Source: an uncultured Alistipes sp. (GTDB lineage: Bacteria > Bacteroidota > Bacteroidia > Bacteroidales > Rikenellaceae). From it: a DNA stretch of 31,388 nt. Under the pieces are notes generated by a model. It did not search any database, was not told the origin of the DNA, and was given only the letters and a program-made list of their open reading frames with translations. A program made the position numbers and the translations under genes. This document shows positions 15,043 through 22,495 of this stretch, one piece after another; within the stretch, counting starts at the first letter, position 1; every line of letters starts with the position of its first letter. The DNA lies in NCBI GenBank assembly GCA_900769745.1, contig CAAGHX010000060.1, positions 1-31,388 on the forward strand, written 5' to 3'.

Positions 15043-16986
15043 TTACTCCTCCTTCTTTGCCTTGAGTGTATGCCAAGCCATATAGACGATAAGCAGTGCG
15101 TACATCGCAAAGCCGAGCCATTCGGCGCTCTTCGACTCTGCCCAGCCGCTCATATACCACTCAACGCCCACAAACTTCAATACAGCCGATACAACGCCCA
15201 TCAAAGCGCCACCAGCAATAAAGCCCGATGCGATGAGTGTACCTCTGTCGAAGCGAGCCTTGTTGAGCTTCTCGTCCTTCGAACGGTTCGATACAAACCA
15301 AGCAATCAAACCACCCACTACAAGTGGAGCGTTCAAATACATAGGGATAAACATACCCAATGAGAATGCCAAAGCAGGAACCCCCAAAGCAGTCAAAACC
15401 AATGCCAAGGCAGCACCCATAAAGTAGAGAATCCAAGGTGTTGAGCCGCCAGTCATAAGAGGCTGGATAACGGCAGCCATAGCATTTGCCTGAGGAGCTA
15501 CCAATGCGTTCTCGCCAGTAAAGCCGTATGTGTCGTTCAATACGAGCATCACACCCGCAACTGTTGCAGCCGATACGAATGTACCGAGGAACTTCCAACC
15601 CTCCTGCTTCTTAGGGGTTGTTCCGAGCCAGTAACCAATCTTAAGGTCGGTGATGAAACCACCAGCCATAGAGAGTGCTGTACATACCACACCACCAATG
15701 ATAAGAGCTGCAGTCATACCCTCTGTGCCGTTCAAACCTACGCTAACCAACACAAGTGAGCTGAGGATGAGGGTCATCAATGTCATACCCGATACAGGGT
15801 TTGTGCCCACGATTGCGATAGCATTTGCTGCAACGGTTGTGAAGAGGAATGCAATCACAAATACGATAAGCAATGCCACGATGCTCTGCATGCCATTACC
15901 AAGCAAACCGAAGTGGAAGAATACAAGAGTTGTGATAAGAGCTGCAATGAGGATTGTGAGAATCAGCTTCATTGGCAGGTCGTGCTGTGTACGCTCAACA
16001 GCAACTGCGCCAGCTCCCTTTTTCGATGAGAGCTCGCTTACTGCCAAACCTACTGCCTGGCGGATGATGCCTGCCTGGCGGATGATACCAATAAGACCAG
16101 CCATAGCGATACCACCAATACCGAGTGGACGGCCATAGTCTGTAAAGATCTTCTCAGGTGTGAGCAGTGCAGCGTCAGGTGATACCGAGCCGATAAGTGG
16201 CACGATAAGGAACCACACAAGGCAAGAACCTGCTGTGATGATAACTGCATACTTAAGTCCAATAATATAACCCAAACCCAATACGGCTGCGCCTGTGTTG
16301 AGCGAGAATACAACCTTGAATTTCTCGGCGCACATCTCACCAAATGCAGTGAGACGAGTCGATACTACCTCGGTCCAAGCACCAAATGTGCTCACGATAA
16401 AGTCGTAAAGACCACCCACAAGACCAGCAACTGCCAACAACTTAGCCTGGTTGCCGCCCTTTTCGCCCGATACCAATACCTCGGTTGTGGCCGTAGCCTC
16501 AGGGAATGGATACTTACCGTGCATCTCCTTCACGAAATACTTTCTGAATGGGATAAGCAACACGATACCCAATACACCTCCCAACAATGAAGAGAGGAAA
16601 ATCTGATAGAACTCAGCTTCGAGGCCCAAGATGTAGAGTGCTGGCAAGGTGAAGATAGCGCCCGCTACAATCACACCCGATGATGCTCCGATTGACTGAA
16701 TGATGATGTTCTGGCCAAGCATATTCTTCTTGCCTAGAGCTGTACCCATACCAACTGCGATGATGGCGATAGGGATAGCGGCCTCAAATACCTGACCCAC
16801 CTTCAAACCCAAGAAGGCGGCAGCGGCCGAGAAGATAATTGCCATCACAACACCCATTGTTACCGAATAAGGGGTAACCTCTGCTGGTGTTGAGTCGGCT
16901 GGCATAAGTGGCTTGTACTCCTCGCCTGGCTTAAGTTCGCGATAGGCGTTGTCGGGAAGAGATACGTTCTGTTTCTGTTGTTCCAT
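15043..16986 (-). CDS. OPT-family oligopeptide transporter
   Basis: 647 residues from the ATG at 16986. The frame continues upstream to 17193, but that extension lacks membrane character and crosses the promoter box at 17095-17102, so I reject it. After a polar start (MEQQKQNVSLPDNAYRELKPGEE) come about 15 hydrophobic segments. The first holds the OPT pattern AAAAFLGLKVGQVFEAAIP, and KYPFPEATATTEVLV (loop near residue 160) is a further family signature. OPT proteins import oligopeptides, or metal chelates in some branches, driven by the proton gradient. The adjacent pepT favours peptides. It carries an internal tandem GIIRQA-GIIRQA at ~302-313. Confidence 0.92.
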   Translation of the reverse strand: MEQQKQNVSLPDNAYRELKPGEEYKPLMPADSTPAEVTPYSVTMGVVMAIIFSAAAAFLGLKVGQVFEAAIPIAIIAVGMGTALGKKNMLGQNIIIQSIGASSGVIVAGAIFTLPALYILGLEAEFYQIFLSSLLGGVLGIVLLIPFRKYFVKEMHGKYPFPEATATTEVLVSGEKGGNQAKLLAVAGLVGGLYDFIVSTFGAWTEVVSTRLTAFGEMCAEKFKVVFSLNTGAAVLGLGYIIGLKYAVIITAGSCLVWFLIVPLIGSVSPDAALLTPEKIFTDYGRPLGIGGIAMAGLIGIIRQAGIIRQAVGLAVSELSSKKGAGAVAVERTQHDLPMKLILTILIAALITTLVFFHFGLLGNGMQSIVALLIVFVIAFLFTTVAANAIAIVGTNPVSGMTLMTLILSSLVLVSVGLNGTEGMTAALIIGGVVCTALSMAGGFITDLKIGYWLGTTPKKQEGWKFLGTFVSAATVAGVMLVLNDTYGFTGENALVAPQANAMAAVIQPLMTGGSTPWILYFMGAALALVLTALGVPALAFSLGMFIPMYLNAPLVVGGLIAWFVSNRSKDEKLNKARFDRGTLIASGFIAGGALMGVVSAVLKFVGVEWYMSGWAESKSAEWLGFAMYALLIVYMAWHTLKAKKEE

Positions 16987-17094
16987 AAAATTTCTATTTT
17001 TTTTGTTAATATTTTTGTCTTGTTCGTTGGCTCGGGCTGCGGCGGGGTAGAAGTGGTCGATTTGGCCAACTCTTTGCCACAATAAGCCATAATA

Positions 17095-17102
17095 CAAAAG
17101 TA
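17095..17102 (-). promoter_or_regulatory. -7 box TACTTTTG for the OPT-pepT run
   Basis: Minus-strand TACTTTTG fits TAnnTTTG and would give a leader of ~100 nt. Just upstream, TTTTCC (17108-17113) and GGAAAA (17121-17126) form an inverted repeat in the -33 region, a possible operator; no regulator is identifiable. Confidence 0.55.
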
Positions 17103-17152
17103 ACGATTTTTCCTTAAAAAGGAAAAGATGCGAGGAAAAAAGCGGTTGAGGA

Positions 17153-17195
17153 GAATAAAAAATGGCTGTCCAACGGGTGTATTGGATAGCCATTT
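17153..17195 (-). terminator. Intrinsic terminator of the mannose-1-phosphate guanylyltransferase gene
   Basis: On minus, AAATGGCTATCCAA pairs with TTGGACAGCCATTT around an 8-nt loop (one non-Watson-Crick position) and runs into TTTATTC. It begins 25 nt past the stop codon. Confidence 0.82.
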
Positions 17196-17220
17196 CTGTT
17201 TGAAAGTTGTATGGGGCGGG

Positions 17221-18294
17221 CTAAATATGCTTGTCGCCCTTATCGAATTTCACATCGTCGATATACTTTTTGATGCTCTGCTCCTCACTTCGTGGGCAAA
17301 TCATCAGCACGTCGTCGGTATCGACCACGATATAGTCGCGCAGACCATTGATGATTGCCACCTTACCCTCGGGTATAGAGATTACCGAGCTGCGGGTTGC
17401 GTAAGTGTAGCAGCTGCCACCCAATTTTGTGTTGGCAAAAGCATCTTTGCGTGAGAGCTGATACACCGAGCCCCACGTTCCCACATCGCTCCAGCCGAAG
17501 TCGCCACAACGCACATAAACATTGTCGGCTTTCTCCATTACTCCGTAGTCGATAGAGATAGGTTTGCACTCCGAAAATACACCCTCGATAGCGGCCGCTT
17601 CACGCTCGGTTCCAAGGTCGTCAACGATGGCCGAGAAGAGGGCGTGATGCTCGGGCAAATGGCGGCTGAAAGCATCGATAATCGAGCTTAATTTCCAGAT
17701 GAAAATACCGGCATTCCAGACAAACTCACCACTCTCAATGAAGGTCTGCGCCATCTCGAGGTTTGGCTTCTCTGTAAAGCACTTAACGCGGCTAATTGAA
17801 CTATCACTTGAGGTCTGAATGTAGCCATATCCGGTGTCGGGACGTGTGGGCTTGATACCGACTGTCATCAGTGCGTCGTGAGTGTCGGCATACTCCACAC
17901 ATTCGCTTATGATTTCGCGGAAATCAACCTCGTTCAGAATGAGGTGATCCGATGGTGTAACAATCATTCTTGCCTCGGGGTTGAGCTTCTGCAAATAGTA
18001 GGCTGCATAGGCAATGCAAGGGGCAGTGTTGCGGCCGATTGGCTCACACAAAATCTGGCTCTCTTTAAGCTCTGGAATATGCTCCAAAACTTGAGCTTTG
18101 TAACGCTGATTGGTAACCACCAAAAAGTTCTCATTAGGTACCATTGCGGCGAATCGCTCATAGGTAGAACGAATGAATGATTTGCCTGTTCCGAGAATGT
18201 CGAGAAACTGCTTGGGTGTTGATTGGCGGCTTATTGGCCAGAAACGAGTGCCTATTCCGCCAGCCATAATCACGCAATAAGTGTTATTATTCAT
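17221..18294 (-). CDS. manC: Mannose-1-phosphate guanylyltransferase
   Basis: 357 residues, the length of the single-domain GDP-mannose pyrophosphorylase without the isomerase half of bifunctional enzymes. It makes GDP-mannose from mannose-1-phosphate and GTP for surface polysaccharide or fucose synthesis. Signatures are the nucleotide loop MAGGIGTRFWP (10-20) with the PKQF lysine at 27-30, EPIGRNTAPC (84-93), TPSDHLI (113-119), DTGYGYIQ, FTEKP (lysine contacting the sugar phosphate) and FVWNAGIFIW. It has its own promoter and terminator and diverges from the phosphatidylserine synthase gene. Confidence 0.94.
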   Translation of the reverse strand: MNNNTYCVIMAGGIGTRFWPISRQSTPKQFLDILGTGKSFIRSTYERFAAMVPNENFLVVTNQRYKAQVLEHIPELKESQILCEPIGRNTAPCIAYAAYYLQKLNPEARMIVTPSDHLILNEVDFREIISECVEYADTHDALMTVGIKPTRPDTGYGYIQTSSDSSISRVKCFTEKPNLEMAQTFIESGEFVWNAGIFIWKLSSIIDAFSRHLPEHHALFSAIVDDLGTEREAAAIEGVFSECKPISIDYGVMEKADNVYVRCGDFGWSDVGTWGSVYQLSRKDAFANTKLGGSCYTYATRSSVISIPEGKVAIINGLRDYIVVDTDDVLMICPRSEEQSIKKYIDDVKFDKGDKHI

Positions 18295-18326
18295 AGGTTT
18301 ATGTAATATTTTCGTTTAGAATTATA

Positions 18327-18334
18327 CAAATATA
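18327..18334 (-). promoter_or_regulatory. -7 box TATATTTG for manC
   Basis: Minus-strand TATATTTG matches TAnnTTTG, with a leader of about 27 nt to the ATG at 18294. No clear -33 element. Confidence 0.6.
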
Positions 18335-18347
18335 TAAATAAAATTCG

Positions 18348-18355
18348 TAAATTTG
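18348..18355 (+). promoter_or_regulatory. -7 box TAAATTTG for pssA
   Basis: Plus-strand TAAATTTG, 30 nt before the pssA ATG. It is only 13 nt from the opposing manC box, so the two promoters should compete or share control. Confidence 0.6.
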
Positions 18356-18385
18356 CAGCTTAAAATGATGATTTTTTAGAGAAAT

Positions 18386-19102
18386 ATGAAAATAAGACTT
18401 TTTACGATACCAAACATGCTGACGCTAGGCAACTTGTTGTGCGGCACAGGTGCAGCCATTGCATTGCTTACTCAGCACGATTATAAGTTGGCCTTTTACT
18501 TGGTTGTAGCTTCGGCAGTGTGTGACTTTTTCGATGGCTTTGCGGCTCGCTTGCTCAAGCAGTCGTCACCACTCGGCGTGCAGCTCGATTCGTTGGCCGA
18601 TATGGTGTCGTTTGGCGTGGTGCCAGCCGTTGCAATGTACTGTCTTTATGGCGATATGCCTCAGCTCAGCGGTATGTCGGAGAGCGTGGCATCGGTGCTC
18701 GGTTTTGTGACTCTGATTATCGCTGCATTCTCGGCTTTGCGTCTCGCAAAGTTTAATATCGACGATACTCAGCACACTGAGTTCTGCGGCTTGCCAACTC
18801 CTGCCAACGGTATCTTCTGCCTCTCGGTTGCAATGCTTGCAGCTGCGGGCAACTTTGTTGTTCCAAAGGAGATTGTAATTGCAATCTCTGTCGTTATGGC
18901 AACAATGTTGATTAGCCCAGTGAGAATGTTTGCTCTCAAGTTTAAGGGTTTTGGCTGGAAGGGTAATGAGCTTCGTTACTCATTTATCGCAGTGAGTGCT
19001 GTTTTGATTGCAGCCTTCACTAAGTATGCTGCTGCTGGAATCATCTTGCTCTATATCGTGATTTCAACAGTGCGTCACATTGTAAATTCGGCTAAGAAGT
19101 AG
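18386..19102 (+). CDS. pssA: CDP-diacylglycerol--serine O-phosphatidyltransferase
   Basis: 238 residues, membrane-embedded. It carries the complete CDP-alcohol phosphotransferase motif DG-x2-AR-x8-G-x3-D-x3-D: D50 G51, A54 R55, G64, D68, D72. IPNMLTLGNLLCG at the N-terminus and further hydrophobic helices to ~235 fit the type II bacterial phosphatidylserine synthase. It joins CDP-diacylglycerol and serine, the first step to phosphatidylethanolamine. No decarboxylase (psd) gene is in the window; the porin gene follows 28 nt later on the same strand. Confidence 0.93.
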   Translation: MKIRLFTIPNMLTLGNLLCGTGAAIALLTQHDYKLAFYLVVASAVCDFFDGFAARLLKQSSPLGVQLDSLADMVSFGVVPAVAMYCLYGDMPQLSGMSESVASVLGFVTLIIAAFSALRLAKFNIDDTQHTEFCGLPTPANGIFCLSVAMLAAAGNFVVPKEIVIAISVVMATMLISPVRMFALKFKGFGWKGNELRYSFIAVSAVLIAAFTKYAAAGIILLYIVISTVRHIVNSAKK

Positions 19103-19130
19103 TATTTCAGCAATTTAAGATAAGCGAAAG

Positions 19131-21266
19131 ATGAAATTGAGTTTGCGTATATTCTCTCTCGTGGTGGCGATGCTTGCTGTGGCGGCATTGTCTACTCCGT
19201 TGTTTGCGCAGCTCGACGCAGCCGCTTTGGCTCGTGCTCAGCGCCAGGGTCAGAATGTGGGCCTGGGCGGTACCAATCCCTATGATATGGGCGAAGACGA
19301 GGAGAGTGGCGAGAAGAAGGACTCAACTCAGGTTCGCAAAATCCGTAAGCCTCTCGAGTCGTACTATTTCAGCGACTCGGTGCGTGCTTGGCCCAACTTC
19401 CAGTGGAACGTAGACCGCTTTATGAACGATGTAGAGATTGGTCCGTTGGATACACTTGTTACCGACTGGAGAATCGATTATCCATATTACCGCGAGGGTG
19501 TGGGTGATATGACATTGGGCGGTTTGGGTCAATCGACTCTGCCTTTCAACTACTTTGATCGAGCAAATACGCCCGATTTTAAGTTTGCGCAGTCGTACGA
19601 TGCATACACATACCGCATGGATAACGTACCCTTCTACAACTCAAAGACTCCATATCTCAACTTTATGTATCTGGAGTCGGGTCAGAAGCGTTATCGTGAG
19701 GAGCATTTTGAGATTACTACGGCACACAACGTGTCGCCTACAACGGGCTTTAACGTTAGCTATAAGTCGCGAGGCACAAAGGGCTTGTATGAGTGGCAGC
19801 GCACATCCAACCACAACCTTTCGGCGGCATTCTCGCATACGGGCAAGCGCTACTCAATCCACGCAGCATACATCAACAACCGTATCAAACAGCGTGAGAA
19901 TGGTGGTGCTGTGGGCTTGTGGGCTGTAGCCGATACTATTTTCGACCACCCATCGGGTGTGCCTATGAAGTTGGCAGATGCCGAGGCTCAGAACTCATAT
20001 CGCAATAATTCGTTCTTCGTAAAGCAGGCCTATGCCATACCTTTGGTGCCTGTTACCGATTACGATTATTCTATTGCTGGTTTGTCGGCGATATATGTTG
20101 GCCACATTTTTGAATATAACTCGTGGAACAAGCTCTATCAGGATAAGTACTCTACCTATCGTGATGAGCGTGGTGACAAAAATGAGAATGGAGAGTATAT
20201 TCCAACCCAGGAGTCGTATTACGACGATTGGTTTATCTCGCCAAGTATGACTCGTGACTCAATTAGCGAGCGCGTAATCAGCAACCGATTCTTTGTTGAG
20301 GCGCAGCCTTGGGATAGAGATGGTGCTATTGGTCGCTTGGGCGGAGGTATTGGAATCGATGCCTATGGATATTCGCAGCTTGCAATGGACGACTATCTGA
20401 TGGGCAAATATGGTGTAGATAAAAAGGCCGCTTGGTATGCCTATGGCGCAGTGAGTGGCAAGATAAAGAGATATGTCGATTGGGGAGCTGACGTAAAGTT
20501 CCACCCATCGGGATATAGAGGCGGAGATTTTGCCTTGAATGCGCACATCGCATTGTCGGCAGATTTTCGTGGTAACCCCGTTGTCCTGACGGGCCGATTC
20601 TCGCAGACTATGCAGTCGGCCTCATATTGGCAGGAGAACCTATTCTCGAACCACTATGTGTGGTTCAACTCCTTTGATAAGGAGGATGAAACTCGTTTGG
20701 AGGTTTCGCTCGAAATCCCCAACTGGGCTTTGGAATTGGGCGTATGGCAGGGAGTTGTGTCGAATAAAATCTACTACGATGCAAACAGCCGTGTTACGCA
20801 GTCAAACGATGCCATCAGCCTGACGAGTTTGTATGCTCGCAAAGATTTCCGCGTTGGCGGATTTCATTTCGACCACAGGGTATTGATGCAGTGGAGCACC
20901 AATCAGGAAGTTATTCCCGTCCCCTTGGCCAGCGCCTACCTCTCGTACTTCTACGAATGTTGGGTACAAAAGAAAGAGGTGCTGAGATTGCAAATCGGAA
21001 TTGATGGGCGATTCAATACGAGCTTCTATGCTCCGTCCTATAATCCCGCGTTGTCAGTCTTCTACAATCAGCGTGATTACGAAATGGGTAACTACCCATA
21101 TCTCGACGCTTTTATTGCAGCCAAGTGGAAGCGAATGCGCATCTTCTTAAAGTACCAGCACGTCAATTATGGCTTGTTTGGTAACGGACAGTACATTACG
21201 GTGGCGGGTTATCCGCTCAATCCGGGTATGTTTAAGATGGGTATCTCTTGGGGATTCTATGATTAG
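19131..21266 (+). CDS. Putative porin (Porin_10-like outer-membrane beta-barrel)
   Basis: 711 residues. The signal peptide ends at ~26 (PLFAQ). A polar Glu/Lys-rich stretch (~50-70) leads to LESYYFSDSVRAWPNF, and the remainder alternates short amphipathic strands rich in Tyr, Phe and Trp, ending in an aromatic strand (GMFKMGISWGFYD) as outer-membrane barrels do. The conserved YPYYREGVGDMTLGGLGQST-like opening (split here: YPYYREGVGDM and LGGLGQS) is what I associate with Bacteroidota putative porins. Function and substrate are not known. It is 28 nt after pssA and 43 nt before the transglycosylase, so the three may share a transcript. Confidence 0.85.
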   Translation: MKLSLRIFSLVVAMLAVAALSTPLFAQLDAAALARAQRQGQNVGLGGTNPYDMGEDEESGEKKDSTQVRKIRKPLESYYFSDSVRAWPNFQWNVDRFMNDVEIGPLDTLVTDWRIDYPYYREGVGDMTLGGLGQSTLPFNYFDRANTPDFKFAQSYDAYTYRMDNVPFYNSKTPYLNFMYLESGQKRYREEHFEITTAHNVSPTTGFNVSYKSRGTKGLYEWQRTSNHNLSAAFSHTGKRYSIHAAYINNRIKQRENGGAVGLWAVADTIFDHPSGVPMKLADAEAQNSYRNNSFFVKQAYAIPLVPVTDYDYSIAGLSAIYVGHIFEYNSWNKLYQDKYSTYRDERGDKNENGEYIPTQESYYDDWFISPSMTRDSISERVISNRFFVEAQPWDRDGAIGRLGGGIGIDAYGYSQLAMDDYLMGKYGVDKKAAWYAYGAVSGKIKRYVDWGADVKFHPSGYRGGDFALNAHIALSADFRGNPVVLTGRFSQTMQSASYWQENLFSNHYVWFNSFDKEDETRLEVSLEIPNWALELGVWQGVVSNKIYYDANSRVTQSNDAISLTSLYARKDFRVGGFHFDHRVLMQWSTNQEVIPVPLASAYLSYFYECWVQKKEVLRLQIGIDGRFNTSFYAPSYNPALSVFYNQRDYEMGNYPYLDAFIAAKWKRMRIFLKYQHVNYGLFGNGQYITVAGYPLNPGMFKMGISWGFYD

Positions 21267-21309
21267 GTGATGTATTGCTCGGTGTGAACTGCCCGCAAAA
21301 CACACATTT

Positions 21310-22020
21310 ATGTCAAAAAAGACAGTATTACTTTCGATTGTTCTTATCGTATTAGTAACTTTTTGGGGTTCCAATATGTTCGACGAGGATTTGGCCGCAG
21401 TGGCAACTGTTGAGCAGAGCGTGGAGCCTGAGAATGTCGCTGTGATAGCGACTGACACGACCGATGTTGAGACTTGGGTTATCTCTATGTATGACGAGAT
21501 GATGCAGCGCATCGGTGAAGAGGTAGGCCAAGATTGGCGTTTGATGAGTGCTATCGCGTACAATGAGTCGCGATTCCAGCACGGAGTTATCTCGAAGCAG
21601 GGGGCTGTGGGCCTTATGCAGGTGATGCCAATCGTCGGCAAACAGTTTAATGTAGCCAAGGAGCACTTGGCCGATCCGGAGACTAATATCCGTCTGGCTG
21701 GTAAGCTCTTGAGTAAGATTGATGCTACATTGAAGATTTCGCCTTCAACGCCCGAAAGCGACCGTATGAGCATTATTTTGGCCTGCTATAATGGCGGTAT
21801 TGGCCACGTTTCGGATGCTCGTCGCCTGGCTAAGAGCAATGGCGAGAATCCCAACTCTTGGGAGGTTGTTGCTCGTTATTTGAAACAGAAGGCTGATCCT
21901 GCGGTTTATGAGAGCGAGCTTGTAAAGTATGGTAAGTTTACAGGAAGTCGTCAAACCGAGGCTTATGTAAGAGAGGTAATGAAACGTTACGACATCTATT
22001 GCAAGATGATTACGCAGTAG
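21310..22020 (+). CDS. Lytic transglycosylase (SLT domain)
   Basis: 236 residues. One N-terminal membrane segment (6-21) anchors it; the rest should be periplasmic. The SLT domain begins at ~72 with DWRLMSAIAYNESRF, catalytic Glu86, and continues SKQGAVGLMQVMP (95-107), NIRLAGKLL, LACYNGGIGHV and TEAYVREVM, the set of SLT motifs seen in MltF-type enzymes. It cleaves peptidoglycan glycan strands to 1,6-anhydro ends. The MltF solute-binding domain is absent. A strong terminator follows 21 nt after the stop. Confidence 0.93.
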   Translation: MSKKTVLLSIVLIVLVTFWGSNMFDEDLAAVATVEQSVEPENVAVIATDTTDVETWVISMYDEMMQRIGEEVGQDWRLMSAIAYNESRFQHGVISKQGAVGLMQVMPIVGKQFNVAKEHLADPETNIRLAGKLLSKIDATLKISPSTPESDRMSIILACYNGGIGHVSDARRLAKSNGENPNSWEVVARYLKQKADPAVYESELVKYGKFTGSRQTEAYVREVMKRYDIYCKMITQ

Positions 22021-22041
22021 AAGAGTCGCAGTTCTCGTTAG

Positions 22042-22085
22042 AAAGAGTGGTTAACCCGCGGGTGAGCTACTCTTTTTCTTTTTTT
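22042..22085 (+). terminator. Intrinsic terminator after the lytic transglycosylase gene
   Basis: AAAGAGT / ACTCTTT outer stem with an inner ACCC-GC-GGGT stem, followed by CTTTTTTT-type T-rich sequence to 22085. Confidence 0.85.
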
Positions 22086-22121
22086 ATATAGTTAATTGGT
22101 TTAGGGAATAGGTGAAATAAT

Positions 22122-22158
22122 AAAAAAAATATACCCTTGCCACAGGGCAAAGGTGTAT
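22122..22158 (-). terminator. Intrinsic terminator of candidate RNA B
   Basis: Stem ATAC(A)CCTTTGCC / GGCAAGGGTAT with loop CTGT and a run of eight T on the minus strand. Confidence 0.78.
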
Positions 22159-22320
22159 AACCATAAAATCACCTTCGTTGCAGTTTGCTATTTAATTACA
22201 ATAAATAACATCTGCAATAAGGTGCAAATCATTAAAAAATAAAAAAGTGTAAAATTAAATCCCTCAACCTTTACTCAGGTCTTTCACTATATTAGTCGCT
22301 AAACACCCCCGAAAACTACA
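22122..22320 (-). ncRNA. Candidate structured small RNA, copy B
   Basis: Minus-strand counterpart of the element at 5291-5484, 199 nt long. Starting at 22320 it reads TGTAGTTTTCGG, then GCGACTAATATAGTG (22299-22285), CCTGAGTAAAGGTTGAGGGATT, an AT-rich linker, and a hairpin CACCTTATTGCAG (22224-22212) with CTGCAACGAAGGTG (22183-22170), 12 pairs and a small internal loop. It ends with a second hairpin, ATACACCTTTGCC (22158-22146) with GGCAAGGGTAT (22141-22131), then A and eight T. Paired positions differ from copy A while pairing is kept. A near-consensus box TTACTTTG (one mismatch) lies at 22331-22324. The glgB transcript already ends at 22432, so this would be an independent transcript. No open frame is visible. 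Confidence 0.55.
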
Positions 22321-22431
22321 ACCCAAAGTAAATTTTTTACGATTTTTTATCTTTTATCTCAATTGCGCCTGTTTCGTCGGGGTTTTCTACTATATATATT
22401 ATATGTGTGAAGGGTGATTGCTTTGGGATAG

Positions 22432-22473
22432 AAAAACTCCGACATTGAATTTAGGGTCAATGCCGGAGTTTTT
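22432..22473 (-). terminator. Bidirectional terminator after glgB
   Basis: AAAAACTCCGACATTGA (22432-22448) pairs with TCAATGCCGGAGTTTTT (22457-22473) with one mismatch; T-runs exist in both directions. On minus it lies 23 nt past the glgB stop. Confidence 0.9.
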
Positions 22474-22495
22474 ATTTGGGCTAGGGTAGATTGCT

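Noticed and set aside
16050..16090. Short tandem DNA repeat (GCCTGGCGGATGAT twice) in the OPT gene
   Set aside because: It is in frame and encodes GIIRQA twice. A similar doubled motif may be natural in this transporter family, so I do not read it as a new repeat element.
15650..16138. A 162-codon open frame on plus inside the OPT gene
   Set aside because: Exactly antisense to a well-supported membrane protein; the composition is the mirror of hydrophobic codons and no promoter or family resemblance is visible.
16987..17193. 69-residue N-terminal extension of the OPT transporter
   Set aside because: It crosses the TACTTTTG promoter box and is not membrane-like or family-like; the ATG at 16986 gives a normal OPT N-terminus.
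21147..21773. A 208-codon minus-strand frame spanning the porin end and the transglycosylase
   Set aside because: Antisense to two real genes and their gap; no recognisable domain.
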